A stretch of DNA of 10,450 nucleotides from Conidiobolus incongruus B7586. Its lineage: Eukaryota > Entomophthoromycota > Entomophthoromycetes > Entomophthorales > Conidiobolaceae. This document shows positions 1 to 8,657 of this stretch, in pieces; position 1 is the first letter of the stretch, and the number at the start of each line of letters is the position of its first letter. The stretch covers positions 1 to 10,450 of the forward strand of contig JNEM01009211.1 of the NCBI GenBank assembly GCA_000697335.1. Direction: 5' to 3'. Both the position numbers and the translations under genes were made by a program. Under the pieces are notes generated by a model, which was given only the letters and a program-made list of their open reading frames with translations, ran no database searches and was not told the DNA's origin.

Positions 1-548
1 AAAAAATAAAAATAATAATGTTTTAAGTTAGTTAACATCCATTTTTATATTTATATCATTATTTATTTTAATAGGCAAATATTTGTTATAGCTATTTATA
101 AGATAATTTGATTTTAACATCAAAACTTGAATTACCAATATTAATTTTAATTGACCTATATACATTATAATTATGAAAATAATAATAGATATTTAGAATT
201 ATATGTTAATTAATAAAAACTCATAATACATATTTAATCAAATATATAATAAGATTATAAAATTATAGTGCTTTTGATTGAACAAATATAGATTTGAAAT
301 TTATTTATTACTATAAAATAGTAAAATTAAATTCATGAAGAAATATGAATTATGAGTTCAAATTAAAATCATATTAATTTATTTTTATTATCATTATAAT
401 AATATAGTTTTGAAAAAATAACTTTGTATAGTTTCTAATAAAAAATATTCGAAACAATTATAATTATTTTAAAATTAGAAAAAGTTTAAAAATTTAATTT
501 CAATTACTAGTATTAATAATTTTAAAAAATTTTATTTATATGAGTGAA

Positions 549-579
<31 letters not shown>

Positions 580-1164
580 TGACAAGTCTATTTTAAACTA
601 TAATTGACTTTTATATAAAATGAAACTATAAAAATTGAAATCAAATAATTAAAAACTATACAGGAAAATTATAATCTACAACTCTCATTCCAAAGTTTGT
701 TCTCATTTTCAACTTTAGGTTAATGTATCATTAATCAACTAATATTTATTGACCATATTTATAATAGTATTTCTAAACATAATACTTATTCTGAAAGATA
801 TTAAGTAATCTTTAATAATATTCTCGAATTAACTCTAGTTTTTAGTTCAATCATAGATAGTATAATTAGTATTTGTTTTGACTACAAATATCAAAAGTAT
901 ATCTAGGTTTATGTAATGAGAAAAATAAAATTAATTTTTTATCAATATATTATTTAATATTAAATACTATATCATCACTATTACATTAATGATTTCATAA
1001 AGTTTAACTTTATAAATTCATTTAGTCCCTTTTAAATATCTATATATTACCTCAAAATGACGTAGTTATCTAAAATAACAATATAAATTGAATTTAAATA
1101 TTTAAAAAAAATTTTTTTATACAAATTAAAAATTTAAAATTTAAAAATATTAAATAATAAAATA
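1..1164. other. AT-rich non-coding stretch
   Basis: No reading frame, RNA gene or repeat family is recognisable here apart from one AT dinucleotide run. The stretch is almost all A and T, with homopolymer-rich text and frequent stops in all frames. A slightly GC-richer patch around 660-725 shows no coding pattern. It probably holds the promoter of the inhibitor gene at 1165, but no TATA box can be singled out in such AT-rich sequence. Confidence 0.6.
555..580. repeat. (AT)13 microsatellite
   Basis: This is an uninterrupted AT dinucleotide run of 26 bases, one of three in the window. It lies in non-coding DNA and its length is probably polymorphic. Confidence 0.9.
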
Positions 1165-1437
1165 ATGTCTCAAGGAATTTATATTATTACATTAAAAGAT
1201 TTACCTGAAAATCAAAATTTAGGTCAAAACATGATAAAAGATAAAGTATTAGAAGTTGTAAAACAGTTAGGGGGTAAATTGTACGATCCTAGTACACAGA
1301 GTGAAACTTACGAAACCATCCAAGGAGTGTTAGCGAAGGATGATAGTGCATTGGTAGTGGAATTACCTCACGAAAATAACGATAAATTGTTGGGACATCC
1401 TAATGTTGTTAATGTGGCACCTCTTGTTAATGTCTAA
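1165..1437 (+). CDS. Small I9-type (Pbi2-like) serine protease inhibitor
   Basis: The product has 90 residues, no introns and no signal peptide, so it is probably cytosolic or vacuolar. It matches the pattern of the inhibitor I9 / subtilisin-propeptide-like family (yeast proteinase B inhibitor Pbi2, Pleurotus POIA1): an opening strand IYIITLKD, a helix with KDKVLEVVKQLGGKL, a middle ETIQGVLA strand, an ELPHENNDKLLGHPNVVNV helix-strand unit, and an ending VAPLVNV. Family members hold vacuolar subtilisins in check by binding like a detached propeptide, with the C-terminal tail in the active site. At 90 residues it is slightly longer than Pbi2 (about 75). The extra length is a loop after the first strand (residues 13-24) and a longer segment around residues 40-60. 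The first ATG is used, the frame is clearly GC-richer than its surroundings, and the gene ends in TAA. The family assignment rests on pattern, not on a search. Confidence 0.72.
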   Translation: MSQGIYIITLKDLPENQNLGQNMIKDKVLEVVKQLGGKLYDPSTQSETYETIQGVLAKDDSALVVELPHENNDKLLGHPNVVNVAPLVNV

Positions 1438-2355
1438 GATGGCTTTTGTTATTGTTAAAATATAACTTAGTTTAATATAAAATAACATTATAATTACTTT
1501 TTTATATTATATAAATATATAATTAAATTTTATGTATAATACTTCAATTAATCTCAATGAACCTATATCTAATATTTTGAAATTTAAAATTTTATTTTAT
1601 TTATAACTTTTATAGTTTTAAAAAATCAAATAGCTTAAGGATGAATATTTATATTCAATTGAAAAATAGAAAATATATGTCATCATGTATATAGTTAAAA
1701 AAGTAATAACTTTTGAATAAATTTGTGATATTTTATTAATTAAATTTCGAAACAGAGATAATTGCTATTCGTTTTATACGGTATATCAAAATAAATTTAA
1801 CATTTTTAAATACCTTTGAATCTCATTTATTAGTATATCCATTCTTTAAGTATTAATCATTATTTGTTAATCATATTTTAATACTAAATATTTTAATACT
1901 AAAAATTTCTATAACAATATTATTTTAATTCTATGAATTTATTTATATAACTGAATAGTTATTGACATTTACAATTAATTAAATTAAAATTGGCTCTTTT
2001 TATAAATTTAGAATTACATATAAATGATGTTATATCAGATATATTTTAAACTAGTCAAGTATTATTATCTTCAATTAAAAAAACTTATTTATATTTAAAA
2101 TATTATATTATTCATTAATTTAATTATTAATGTAAAAATTTGAATAATCAGTTGAATCAGACAAAAATGAAAAAAAACATTTGATTATTAATTTTTATAT
2201 ATACAATTTAAATATATAAACATATAAGTATATAATTATTTTAAATCAATTGATTTATTACAATTAAAAAAATATGATAAATTTCTCAAAAATGGTAAAT
2301 AAATGCCGATATATGAAGATTATATGTATAAAATATATTACAAAGTGCGAGGTTA
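1438..2355. other. AT-rich intergenic stretch
   Basis: This lies between the ends of two convergent genes: the inhibitor runs rightward and the secreted protein leftward. No coding pattern, RNA gene or repeat unit was seen. It should contain both 3' untranslated regions, but AATAAA-like words are too common in this composition to call poly(A) signals. Confidence 0.55.
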
Positions 2356-2598
2356 TTACTTGGCTGGAGTACCCGCAGCAGACATAAGAGGTACATCCTG
2401 AGGAGCTTGGGACAAGCCGGTCATCGGGTCATTCATCTTGAACACTGCAAGATTGATAGATTCATTAACTCCAGTAGGCCCTCCTTCTGCATTGATCACA
2501 GGTGTTTTGTTCATTTCAACACTTTGAACTCCTCGACTGGGGATTGGTGAAGCGATGATACTGGAGAATAATACCGTGACAATAGTTAAAAAGTTCAT
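2356..2598 (-). CDS. Small secreted protein, unknown function
   Basis: The product has 80 residues. Residues 1-17 form a typical signal peptide: a hydrophobic core FLTIVTVLFSSIIA and a likely cleavage site after ASP or IAS. The mature part of about 62 residues is polar, has no cysteine, and carries two N-glycosylation sequons (NKT at 30, NES at 45), so it is probably exported or placed in the wall. It is rich in Pro, Gly, Ala and Met and has no recognisable domain. Its composition is GC-richer than the flanks and codon use looks coding (for example AAC, CTG, GGC), which supports a real gene. The start at 2598 is the only ATG that gives the signal peptide. A TATA-like box lies about 75 bases upstream. 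I do not recognise a family; a small effector-like or wall protein is possible but unproven. Confidence 0.6.
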   Translation of the reverse strand: MNFLTIVTVLFSSIIASPIPSRGVQSVEMNKTPVINAEGGPTGVNESINLAVFKMNDPMTGLSQAPQDVPLMSAAGTPAK

Positions 2599-2668
2599 AA
2601 TTTATATAATTTAATGTATGTATTAATGAAAGATGCTAAGGATATTGAAAAATAGTGTACACACTGGG

Positions 2669-2677
2669 ATATTTATA
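2669..2677 (-). promoter_or_regulatory. Candidate TATA box of the secreted-protein gene
   Basis: On the minus strand this reads TATAAATAT and is followed by a locally GC-richer CCCAGTGTGTACAC, about 70-75 bases before the ATG at 2598. The spacing and context fit a TATA box, but chance matches are likely in this composition. Confidence 0.3.
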
Positions 2678-3333
2678 TTCATTACTCTGAAGATGATCTT
2701 AAAACAATTGTAATCATAGTCTAATTCGCAAAATTTTGCAAATGTTTGACATGTCAACATTCAATTGACAATCAATTGAAAGATCCAAATTGTAAATTTA
2801 ATTTCAGTTTAAAATTTAACTGATGATCAATTTAAATTCGTGACTATTGAGAATTAATTGTTTTTAATTGAAATTAAAGTGAAAATAATTTAATTAAAAT
2901 GAATATATTTTATTTTGATTAATTGTAATACTTTAAACAATAATCAATCATTTATTTAATTTTGAATCAAGTATTTCAGAATAAATTCAATATAAAATTC
3001 CATCTTTAATTAATAATATAAAAATATTAATAGAATATTAATAGAATAATTATAGTATTAAATACATAAAATCAAAATGCAATAAATATTAAATAATTTT
3101 ATAAACTTTAATTCAACAAGTATATATTAATTCCAAAGTTTTAATATTTGTATTTGAAACTAATGAATATATCAACTTTATAACTTTTAGTAGTATAATA
3201 GCTATTAATTATAATTAAGATCTCTGTATTATTTTATTTATTAATATAAAAATCAATTATAATTATTAATTTATCAAATAAAACTTTAAACAATTGAATT
3301 ATTTTTTGTAATTAAAATGAAAATATCATTACT

Positions 3334-3350
3334 TATATATATATATATAT
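3334..3350. repeat. (TA)n microsatellite
   Basis: A run of about eight TA units lies in non-coding DNA, shorter than the runs at 555 and 7929. Confidence 0.8.
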
Positions 3351-3686
3351 TCATTTAAATAATTTTTAATTGAATTTAATTATATTCATTGTACATTCAA
3401 AATAAAAAAACAATTTTTTTTAAAATTATTAATAATATTATAATATTGAAACTTTAATAAATTTAAATCAAATTTTAAAATATTTAATTATATATTTAAA
3501 ATAACAAATAATAACATAAGGAATAATTTTTTTAAAGATTAAATTAAAAAAATTTATTTCAGTCCAATTATATAATTAATTAAATAATATCAAAATAATA
3601 TGTTTATATTATTAAGTATAACATAAAACTATATACATATATATTATTAAATAAACAAAAATTAAATGATATTTATTGTATAAAAA

Positions 3687-5303
3687 TTATTTTTTCTTAA
3701 TTGATAACAATTCATCAATCTTTGCAATGGGAATCGTTTGCCAATTAATTTTGGGAATATCAAATCCTAAACTATTCATCCACGAGGAAACAAGACGAAC
3801 ACACATTTTGCGATCATTAAACCCGAGATCCTGAGGGAGGGTCCAATAGTATTTGAGCATACCGCGGTACCACTCCTTGATGAGACCGGGCTTGAGCTCA
3901 TCGAGCTTGCGGTTGATGCGGTGGAGTTTGGGCGACGAGGGCTTGGGGTACTTGTTAACAGTGTCAATGATTTGGAATTCGATGTCCGTGCTCTTGCGGA
4001 GGAGGTCCATAAAGTGCTGCTCGTAGGAACTAAGTAACAGAATGCTGTCCCCCGATTTACCCATGCGGCCGGTACGTCCCGAGCGGTGGATGTATTGCTC
4101 GACGCTTGTGGGAACACCCCATTGTAGAACAAGATCAACTTCGGGGTAGTCCATACCTCTGGAGCTGACATCGGTGGTGATGAGGATACCACTTGTGGCA
4201 TTGCGGAATTTTGCTGAAGTTTTTGCACGTTCGATTTGGTCAAGTTGGCCGTGGAGAATGTAAATATCAAAGTTAAGCAATGCTAGCCACTCTGAGAATA
4301 ATTGACAACTTATAACAGTTGGTAAAAATAGAATCACCTTATCTTTCTTGTGTTTAGTCAAAATACTGAAAAGCAAATGAGGATGCAAATTGTGTGAAGC
4401 CACCAAGTACTGATGATTAATCTTGGGCTTGAGATGGTTAAATTCTTCGCTCTTTTGGTTGAGGTCCACCAAAGTGAATTGATTTTTACCTACTCCTAAC
4501 GTTTGTTTGAGATTTCTGGCTTCTGTCGCACTGAAGAGCATGATCTTAGGCTGATTCTGAATATTCTTCATAATTGCTTGTACCATTGTCAAAAATGGAG
4601 GTTTTAGAAGCTGATCACCTTCATCCAAAACAACTGTCTGACATGATCCCAACTGGTGAAGGAAAATGGACGAACTGGTGATTAAATCTAGAACTCGACC
4701 AGGCGTTCCCACTACAACATCAACCCTGCGCTCAACAACGCGTTTAATATCACCCAAACGGCCTCGACCACCCACCAAACTAAGCACCTGAAAGGGATAA
4801 TACCTGAGCAATTTCTTCGCCTCCGTACTCACTTGAAACGCCAATTCTCGCGTGGGGACCAAAACCAGCACTGAAACCTGCTTCCCTTTCTGGATTTGCT
4901 CGGGACTCAAACTCTGAAGCATTTTCACAATACTCGGCACCAAATAAGCCAAAGTTTTACCACTACCCGTTGATGACAGCGCATACAAGTTCTCCCTAAC
5001 TGGAATCATGTCAAATATGGTTTTCTGTATAGGTGTAGGTGTGGCTTTAGGGTATAACTCATTTAAAGTATTTAACAATTTTGGAGGGATTTGAGAAAAT
5101 TGTTCGAAACCTTTCAAAGAGTTTGACGATGAGTGTCTTAATATTTGTTGTAATATTAAATTCCTGTTATTATTTAAACATTTTTGTAAACTGAGTCTAT
5201 CTAAAAAAATAAAATAAAATTAATAATAAATATCAAATTAATAATTTTTTTTTCTAAAATTACAAATTACTTACTTACTTGATAATTTTAATAATAAAGA
5301 CAT
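3687..5303 (-). CDS. Mitochondrial DEAD-box RNA helicase, MSS116/CYT-19-like
   Basis: Two exons (5303-5279 and 5200-3687) give 512 residues. Exon 1 is only 25 nt. Exon 2 stays open upstream of residue 37 with no ATG there, and the splice joins a presequence beginning MSLLLKLSNRLSLQKC, basic and Ser/Leu/Asn-rich with no acidic residue in the first 40: a mitochondrial targeting signal. Motifs follow in order: Q motif ATPTPIQ (61-67), motif I STGSGKT (85-91), Ia PTRELA (124-129), GG (152-153), TPGR (174-177), motif II DEGD (201-204, usually DEAD), SAT (232-234), TDVSSRGMD (351-359) and HRSGRTGR (380-387). Motif V followed by VLQWGVPTSVEQYIHR, and a C-terminal extension with EWYRGMLKYYW and SSWMNSLGF, resemble Mss116/CYT-19 more than Mrh4/DDX28. 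Such helicases remodel mitochondrial group I/II introns and other RNAs. The orthology is likely but not proven. The 3' half is conspicuously GC-rich. Confidence 0.9.
5201..5278 (-). other. Intron 1 of the helicase gene
   Basis: The intron is 78 nt, starts GTAAGTAAGTAA and ends in a T-rich tract plus TAG. Splicing 5279 to 5200 keeps the frame (TCA A|AT AGA) and joins the start codon to the main exon. Donor and acceptor are both partly duplicated four bases apart; see findings. Confidence 0.82.
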
Positions 5304-6429
5304 GATATCTTAAATTTTAATTTTATGTGTGATATGATTTATTATTAAAATTAAATAATTTTATTAAATCTATAAACAATTAAAATTTTAAAAAGTTAAA
5401 ATTAAATTTAAGAAAATTTAAATTTAATAGTAAAATAATTTAATTTATGGGATTAATATTTTTAATTCTAAGTTATTAAATAATTTAAGCTTATTTAAAT
5501 TTGCAATATTATAATAAATAAGAGAAATAAATTGAAAATTATTACATATTAATCTACTTTTAATATAAATTAAATATTAAGTAGATAATCTTCAAGTTAA
5601 TACAGATTAATAGGAATTAAAAAATGTAGATCAGAAATTCTATAATAAAATTTATGAAATTTTAATTTTATTATTTTGCTAATTCTATATAATTAATAAT
5701 ACGAAAATTAAATTACCACTTTATTCATTAATTTAAATGAATTAAATATTATAAAGTATATCATTAGATATTAAGTTATTTAAATAGTATTTTATTTATT
5801 AGGATTTTTCTTTAGATGGATTATAAGTATGTTATAATATAAAATACATAGAATATTTTAGTTTATAAAATTTCACTCTGATAAAGTTTAAAATTATATA
5901 ATTAATTAAATCTTTTTCTAATTAATACTACAAAAACAAGGATAAATCAAAACCTTTCAATTTGATTCTGAATCATAAATTTATATTTAAATTAATCGCT
6001 CAATATTATATTTAACACAATGATTTATAGAAAACGAATTTAAAAACAAATAGAATTTTATTTTGAAAATATTGTGCAGTTAAATTCAATCGGTTATGAT
6101 TTCATTCAGATAAAAATTAATATAAAATTTTGTATTGAAATCATCGAGTGAATTAATACAGAATATTGGGAATGTTAAAGAGGTATTGGTAATAGAATGA
6201 AGTATCATAAAGATTGTTAGTTGAATAAATTGTAAAACAAATTAATTTAAATAAGTATATTAACATTCTAAAATTGATCAACTTTTGATTTCCAAAATTA
6301 CTATTATATTTGCTAATTATGAAATATATGAATTAAGTATGCCCTCATAGCATGTTGCTAATAACGCCAAGGTTACTGATTCTATTACTGTTAGGCACAA
6401 TATAACTTGAGACAAATTTCATTCATTAT
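5304..6429. other. Intergenic stretch without a confident gene
   Basis: This holds the upstream region of the helicase gene and the 3' flank of the ABCD4-like pseudogene. It is AT-rich with dense stops. One GC-richer island at about 6335-6412 carries short hydrophobic frames on both strands but no start-to-stop gene that I can support. No RNA gene was recognised. Confidence 0.5.
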
Positions 6430-7018
6430 ATTTTACTTAAATATATTTTGATTATCTTTTTAAATATTAAATACTTGTTAAATTCCAATTCTGAAAATTT
6501 CCTTTATGACTAATTAACATTACTTGTACTCTAAAACTATAAAATTGTTCAAAATTAATAATTCACTATCGGTATCCAAACTTTGAGTAATTTCATCCTA
6601 TACTAAACAAATGGATTAGTTACAATTTAATTGTATATAACTTGTAAATCTTACCTATAAATTTTGTGAGTATGTGGAATACTCTGACTAGATTGAGCTT
6701 GGTGAGGTTTCCCAAAGAATACTTGTTAAACCATTCGGATTGGGTTAATGACATATGGAAATCTTGGGGGTGGAATTGGTCTTGGATTGACCAATTTCAA
6801 TAATTTAATAATATCGTCTTCGTCATCTATAGTAAATTAGTAAAAATACTTGGAATAATAACCTTAGATGTTACTTAAATTGGTTTTGGAGTCGAAATAG
6901 TGGCCATTAGAATTGGGGTAGCAGATTTGATCAATGAGAGTGCCTTCAATGATCATGAGCTTGTGGTTGAAATACATATGAGAGCTGGGATGTGATAGGC
7001 CTTGGAGAATGATATGTT

Positions 7019-7068
7019 CTAAACCATATATTAATGTTTTATTATATATTAATATGATAAATAATTGC
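7019..7068 (-). other. GC-AG intron in the ABCD4-like pseudogene
   Basis: These 50 nt begin GCAATT and end GGTTTAG. Removing them joins IRGRIQPTN to EHIILQGLSH in frame. The spacing from P-loop to the GTLIDQ motif then equals that of human ABCD4 as I recall it. Read through, the frame meets a stop within a few codons. The donor is GC rather than GT. Confidence 0.65.
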
Positions 7069-7361
7069 CGTTGGTTGGTTGGATCCTACCACGAATTAAT
7101 TTTCCTAAACTTTTACCAAAGCCTAATCCAAATCTAATACCAATAGCAAATAAAGATTGATCGAGTTACCATTAGGTCTGGATACAATCCAATTTTCCAA
7201 TTCATTAATATTTAAATTAAAATCTAATAAAGATTATTAATTTTAATAAAAAAAATATAGTAGAATTACTTTGGAATACAAACTCTGCTTGAAAAAAAAA
7301 AACTAAGTTAACTATATTGATTTGGATAGGAGTAGTTTCGTTTTCGTTTAAAAACCCTAAT

Positions 7362-7410
7362 CTAAAGAAAATTATTATATAATGTTTCGTATTATTAATA
7401 TATTGATTAC
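7362..7410 (-). other. Intron in the ABCD4-like pseudogene
   Basis: This is a 49-nt GT-AG intron, GTAATC...TTTCTTTAG, joining CCA AA|A TTA. The neighbouring 48-nt intron at 7569-7616 (GTAAAC...GGGTTTAG), 46-nt intron at 7224-7269, 47-nt intron at 7123-7169, 48-nt intron at 6827-6874 and 52-nt intron at 6603-6654 were placed the same way: correct ends, an exon phase that keeps the family alignment, and in most cases an in-frame stop if retained. Confidence 0.68.
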
Positions 7411-7738
7411 TTTGGAATTAGTTCAATTTCTTCCATGTCTTCAATCGACCCTAGTTCATCCAGCAATTCGTTCAATCTTATGGAGTGACCGAGCCACTGA
7501 CTGAGGATTTCCGATTGGTCGATGAATTGAGTGAGTTGGAAGATCAAGTACATACAGAGAAGGGAATTCTAAACCCTATTGGTATCTAATATATTATTCA
7601 CTATCAATTGGTTTACAACACTGATCATTTCGCTAAATTCTGAAGCTGATTTATCGTCGAAGTAACCAAACAGTATGGGCACGGAAATAACATAGCTGGT
7701 GATGATTGAGCCTGAATAGTCCATCAAATTCAAATTAA

Positions 7739-7791
7739 CTATATGGGAGAGTCAAGGATTAAATTGAATATAAATAGTTATAATTAAGTGC
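7739..7791 (-). other. GC-AG intron in the ABCD4-like pseudogene
   Basis: These 53 nt begin GCACTT and end CCATATAG. Splicing joins FLLK to VNLNLMDYSGS in frame, exactly where the family has its FDYLGS transmembrane segment. The donor shows GC in place of GT. Confidence 0.6.
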
Positions 7792-7928
7792 CTTTCAACA
7801 AAAATTTCTCAAAAATAAAACCATGTTGACTTTTAATTAATTTCGACAATTTGGCAATGAGTTCCAAGTAGTGTAAGTTATAAGAATTCTATGTTTGAAT
7901 GAGAACCAAATTTTGATTAATTTCAACT

Positions 7929-7951
7929 TATATATATATATATATATATAT
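7929..7951. repeat. (TA)n microsatellite inside a pseudogene intron
   Basis: A TA run of 23 bases lies just downstream, on the minus strand, of the donor GTAATAAAT at 7961. It sits in or next to the least resolved intron of the ABCD4-like pseudogene and may have helped to blur its acceptor. Confidence 0.85.
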
Positions 7952-8202
7952 TATTTATTACCTATAATTAGATTTTTCCATTTCGACGACTCTCAACACT
8001 TTGGGTACCTTGCATATCAAATAGTAACTTATTGAACTACCGATAAAAAACTACAAAAATAACTAAGACTCCTTGATAGTTGGATAAGTGGACCAATTTA
8101 ACAGTGTAGTAAACGATAATTATTGGTAAAGTTAACAAATTTGTGAACAATTTAATAATTTTATCGCAGTAAAAATCTAATTCTTAGGTTAAACCTTGGT
8201 CA

Positions 8203-8251
8203 CTAATAAAATATTAAGTAATTGAATACTTTTATAAATGATAATTTTTAT
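8203..8251 (-). other. Intron with AT in place of the GT donor
   Basis: These 49 nt, ATAAAA...TTTTATTAG, match the size of their neighbours. Removing them joins ENIHN-S to DQ, which reproduces the family DNPDQR motif. The acceptor is normal; the donor begins AT, most simply a GT to AT substitution in a gene no longer under selection. Confidence 0.6.
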
Positions 8252-8657
8252 GAATTATGGATATTTTCAGTTCCAAACTTTACCAAATATTTAGCCTTAC
8301 AATACAGTTTTAACACCTTTAAACTTAAAAATTGTCGAAAAAGAATCTGCCACTATTGGATAAGATACTCCAAACAACTTTTGAACCCTGCAATACCCAA
8401 TATCAGAACAAAATTGAGGAGTATGACGCCATAGAACTCAGGATGTTTGTTCACATCCGTCAATGTGGAATAGATTTTCGATATCTGTTTGCTGCTGAGT
8501 TAGTGAGAGTTTCCAGTATGAGTTTGAGAATTAATATCAGTAAAAAGTATTTGAGTGATTTTAGCCGATCAGACGATGACAAAGTCTTAATATTTTGGCA
8601 AAGTTGCGACAGCTGACTTCCTAGTTGAGGTAGTGAAAGTTTTAGTTTGTTAGTCAC

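Larger units (their letters stand above)
2599..3686. other. AT-rich intergenic stretch
   Basis: The first ~100 bases next to the secreted-protein start contain the likely promoter. The rest is very AT-rich with no coding pattern in any frame and one short TA run. No RNA gene or mobile element was recognised. Confidence 0.55.
6430..8657 (-). pseudogene. ABCD4-like half ABC transporter, decaying pseudogene
   Basis: About 11 exons are recovered: 8657-8252, 8202-7962, ~7926-7792, 7738-7617, 7568-7411, 7361-7270, 7223-7170, 7122-7069, 7018-6875, 6826-6655 and 6602-~6430, about 580 codons against 606 in human ABCD4. The reading follows ABCD4 (lysosomal cobalamin exporter, partner of LMBD1) nearly without gaps: TM segment FLLILILKLILETL, EYLIQ...WQILFRQF, ENIHNSDQ (family DNPDQR), MDYSGSIITSYVISVPILFG, CMYLIFQLTQFID, P-loop NGGFGKS, IIEGTLIDQICYP (family GTLREQVIYP), and LNLVRVFHILTKFI before DE of Walker B. 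Intron sizes of 46-53 nt preserve the frame. Damage: frameshifts near 8481-8490, in T6 at 8045-8050, in the G run at 6766-6770 and near 6520; stops at 8353-8355, 8184-8186 and 6598-6600, with two more near 6510; an AT donor at 8251. The join around 7870-7961 is unresolved. Retained introns show it is not a retrocopy. Confidence 0.8.

Noticed and set aside
3672-3677. AATAAA poly(A) signal after the helicase stop
   Set aside because: The word is present about ten bases after the stop, but it occurs everywhere by chance in this composition.
3776-4270. A 164-codon minus-strand ORF inside the helicase gene
   Set aside because: It is a shifted-frame shadow of the GC-rich 3' half of the helicase; its product is low-complexity Ser/Thr-rich with no domain.
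6335-6412. A tRNA or other structured RNA in the GC-richer island
   Set aside because: No cloverleaf arms or T-loop consensus could be found by eye.
7123-7169. A frameshift before the P-loop
   Set aside because: A 47-nt intron ending at GGATTAG explains the frame change and joins SRPNG to GFGKS with family-like spacing.
7569-7616. The in-frame TAG near 7569 counted as another pseudogene lesion
   Set aside because: It lies in a 48-nt GT-AG intron; removing it gives SEMISVNSLLCMYLIFQ, which matches the family without a gap.
8222-8616. Two overlapping plus-strand ORFs of 70 and 94 codons
   Set aside because: They are antisense to exons of the ABCD4-like pseudogene, which explains the base pattern on the minus strand; neither has a recognisable domain.
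8460-8657. A 65-residue minus-strand protein as an independent small gene
   Set aside because: It is the first exon of the ABCD4-like pseudogene, cut by a frameshift; the alignment continues in another frame directly after it.
6430-8657. A recoded genetic code (TAA/TAG read as Gln or Leu) to explain the stops in the ABCD4-like gene
   Set aside because: Neighbouring genes end in TAA and use CAA/CAG for Gln without in-frame stops, and frameshifts cannot be explained by recoding.
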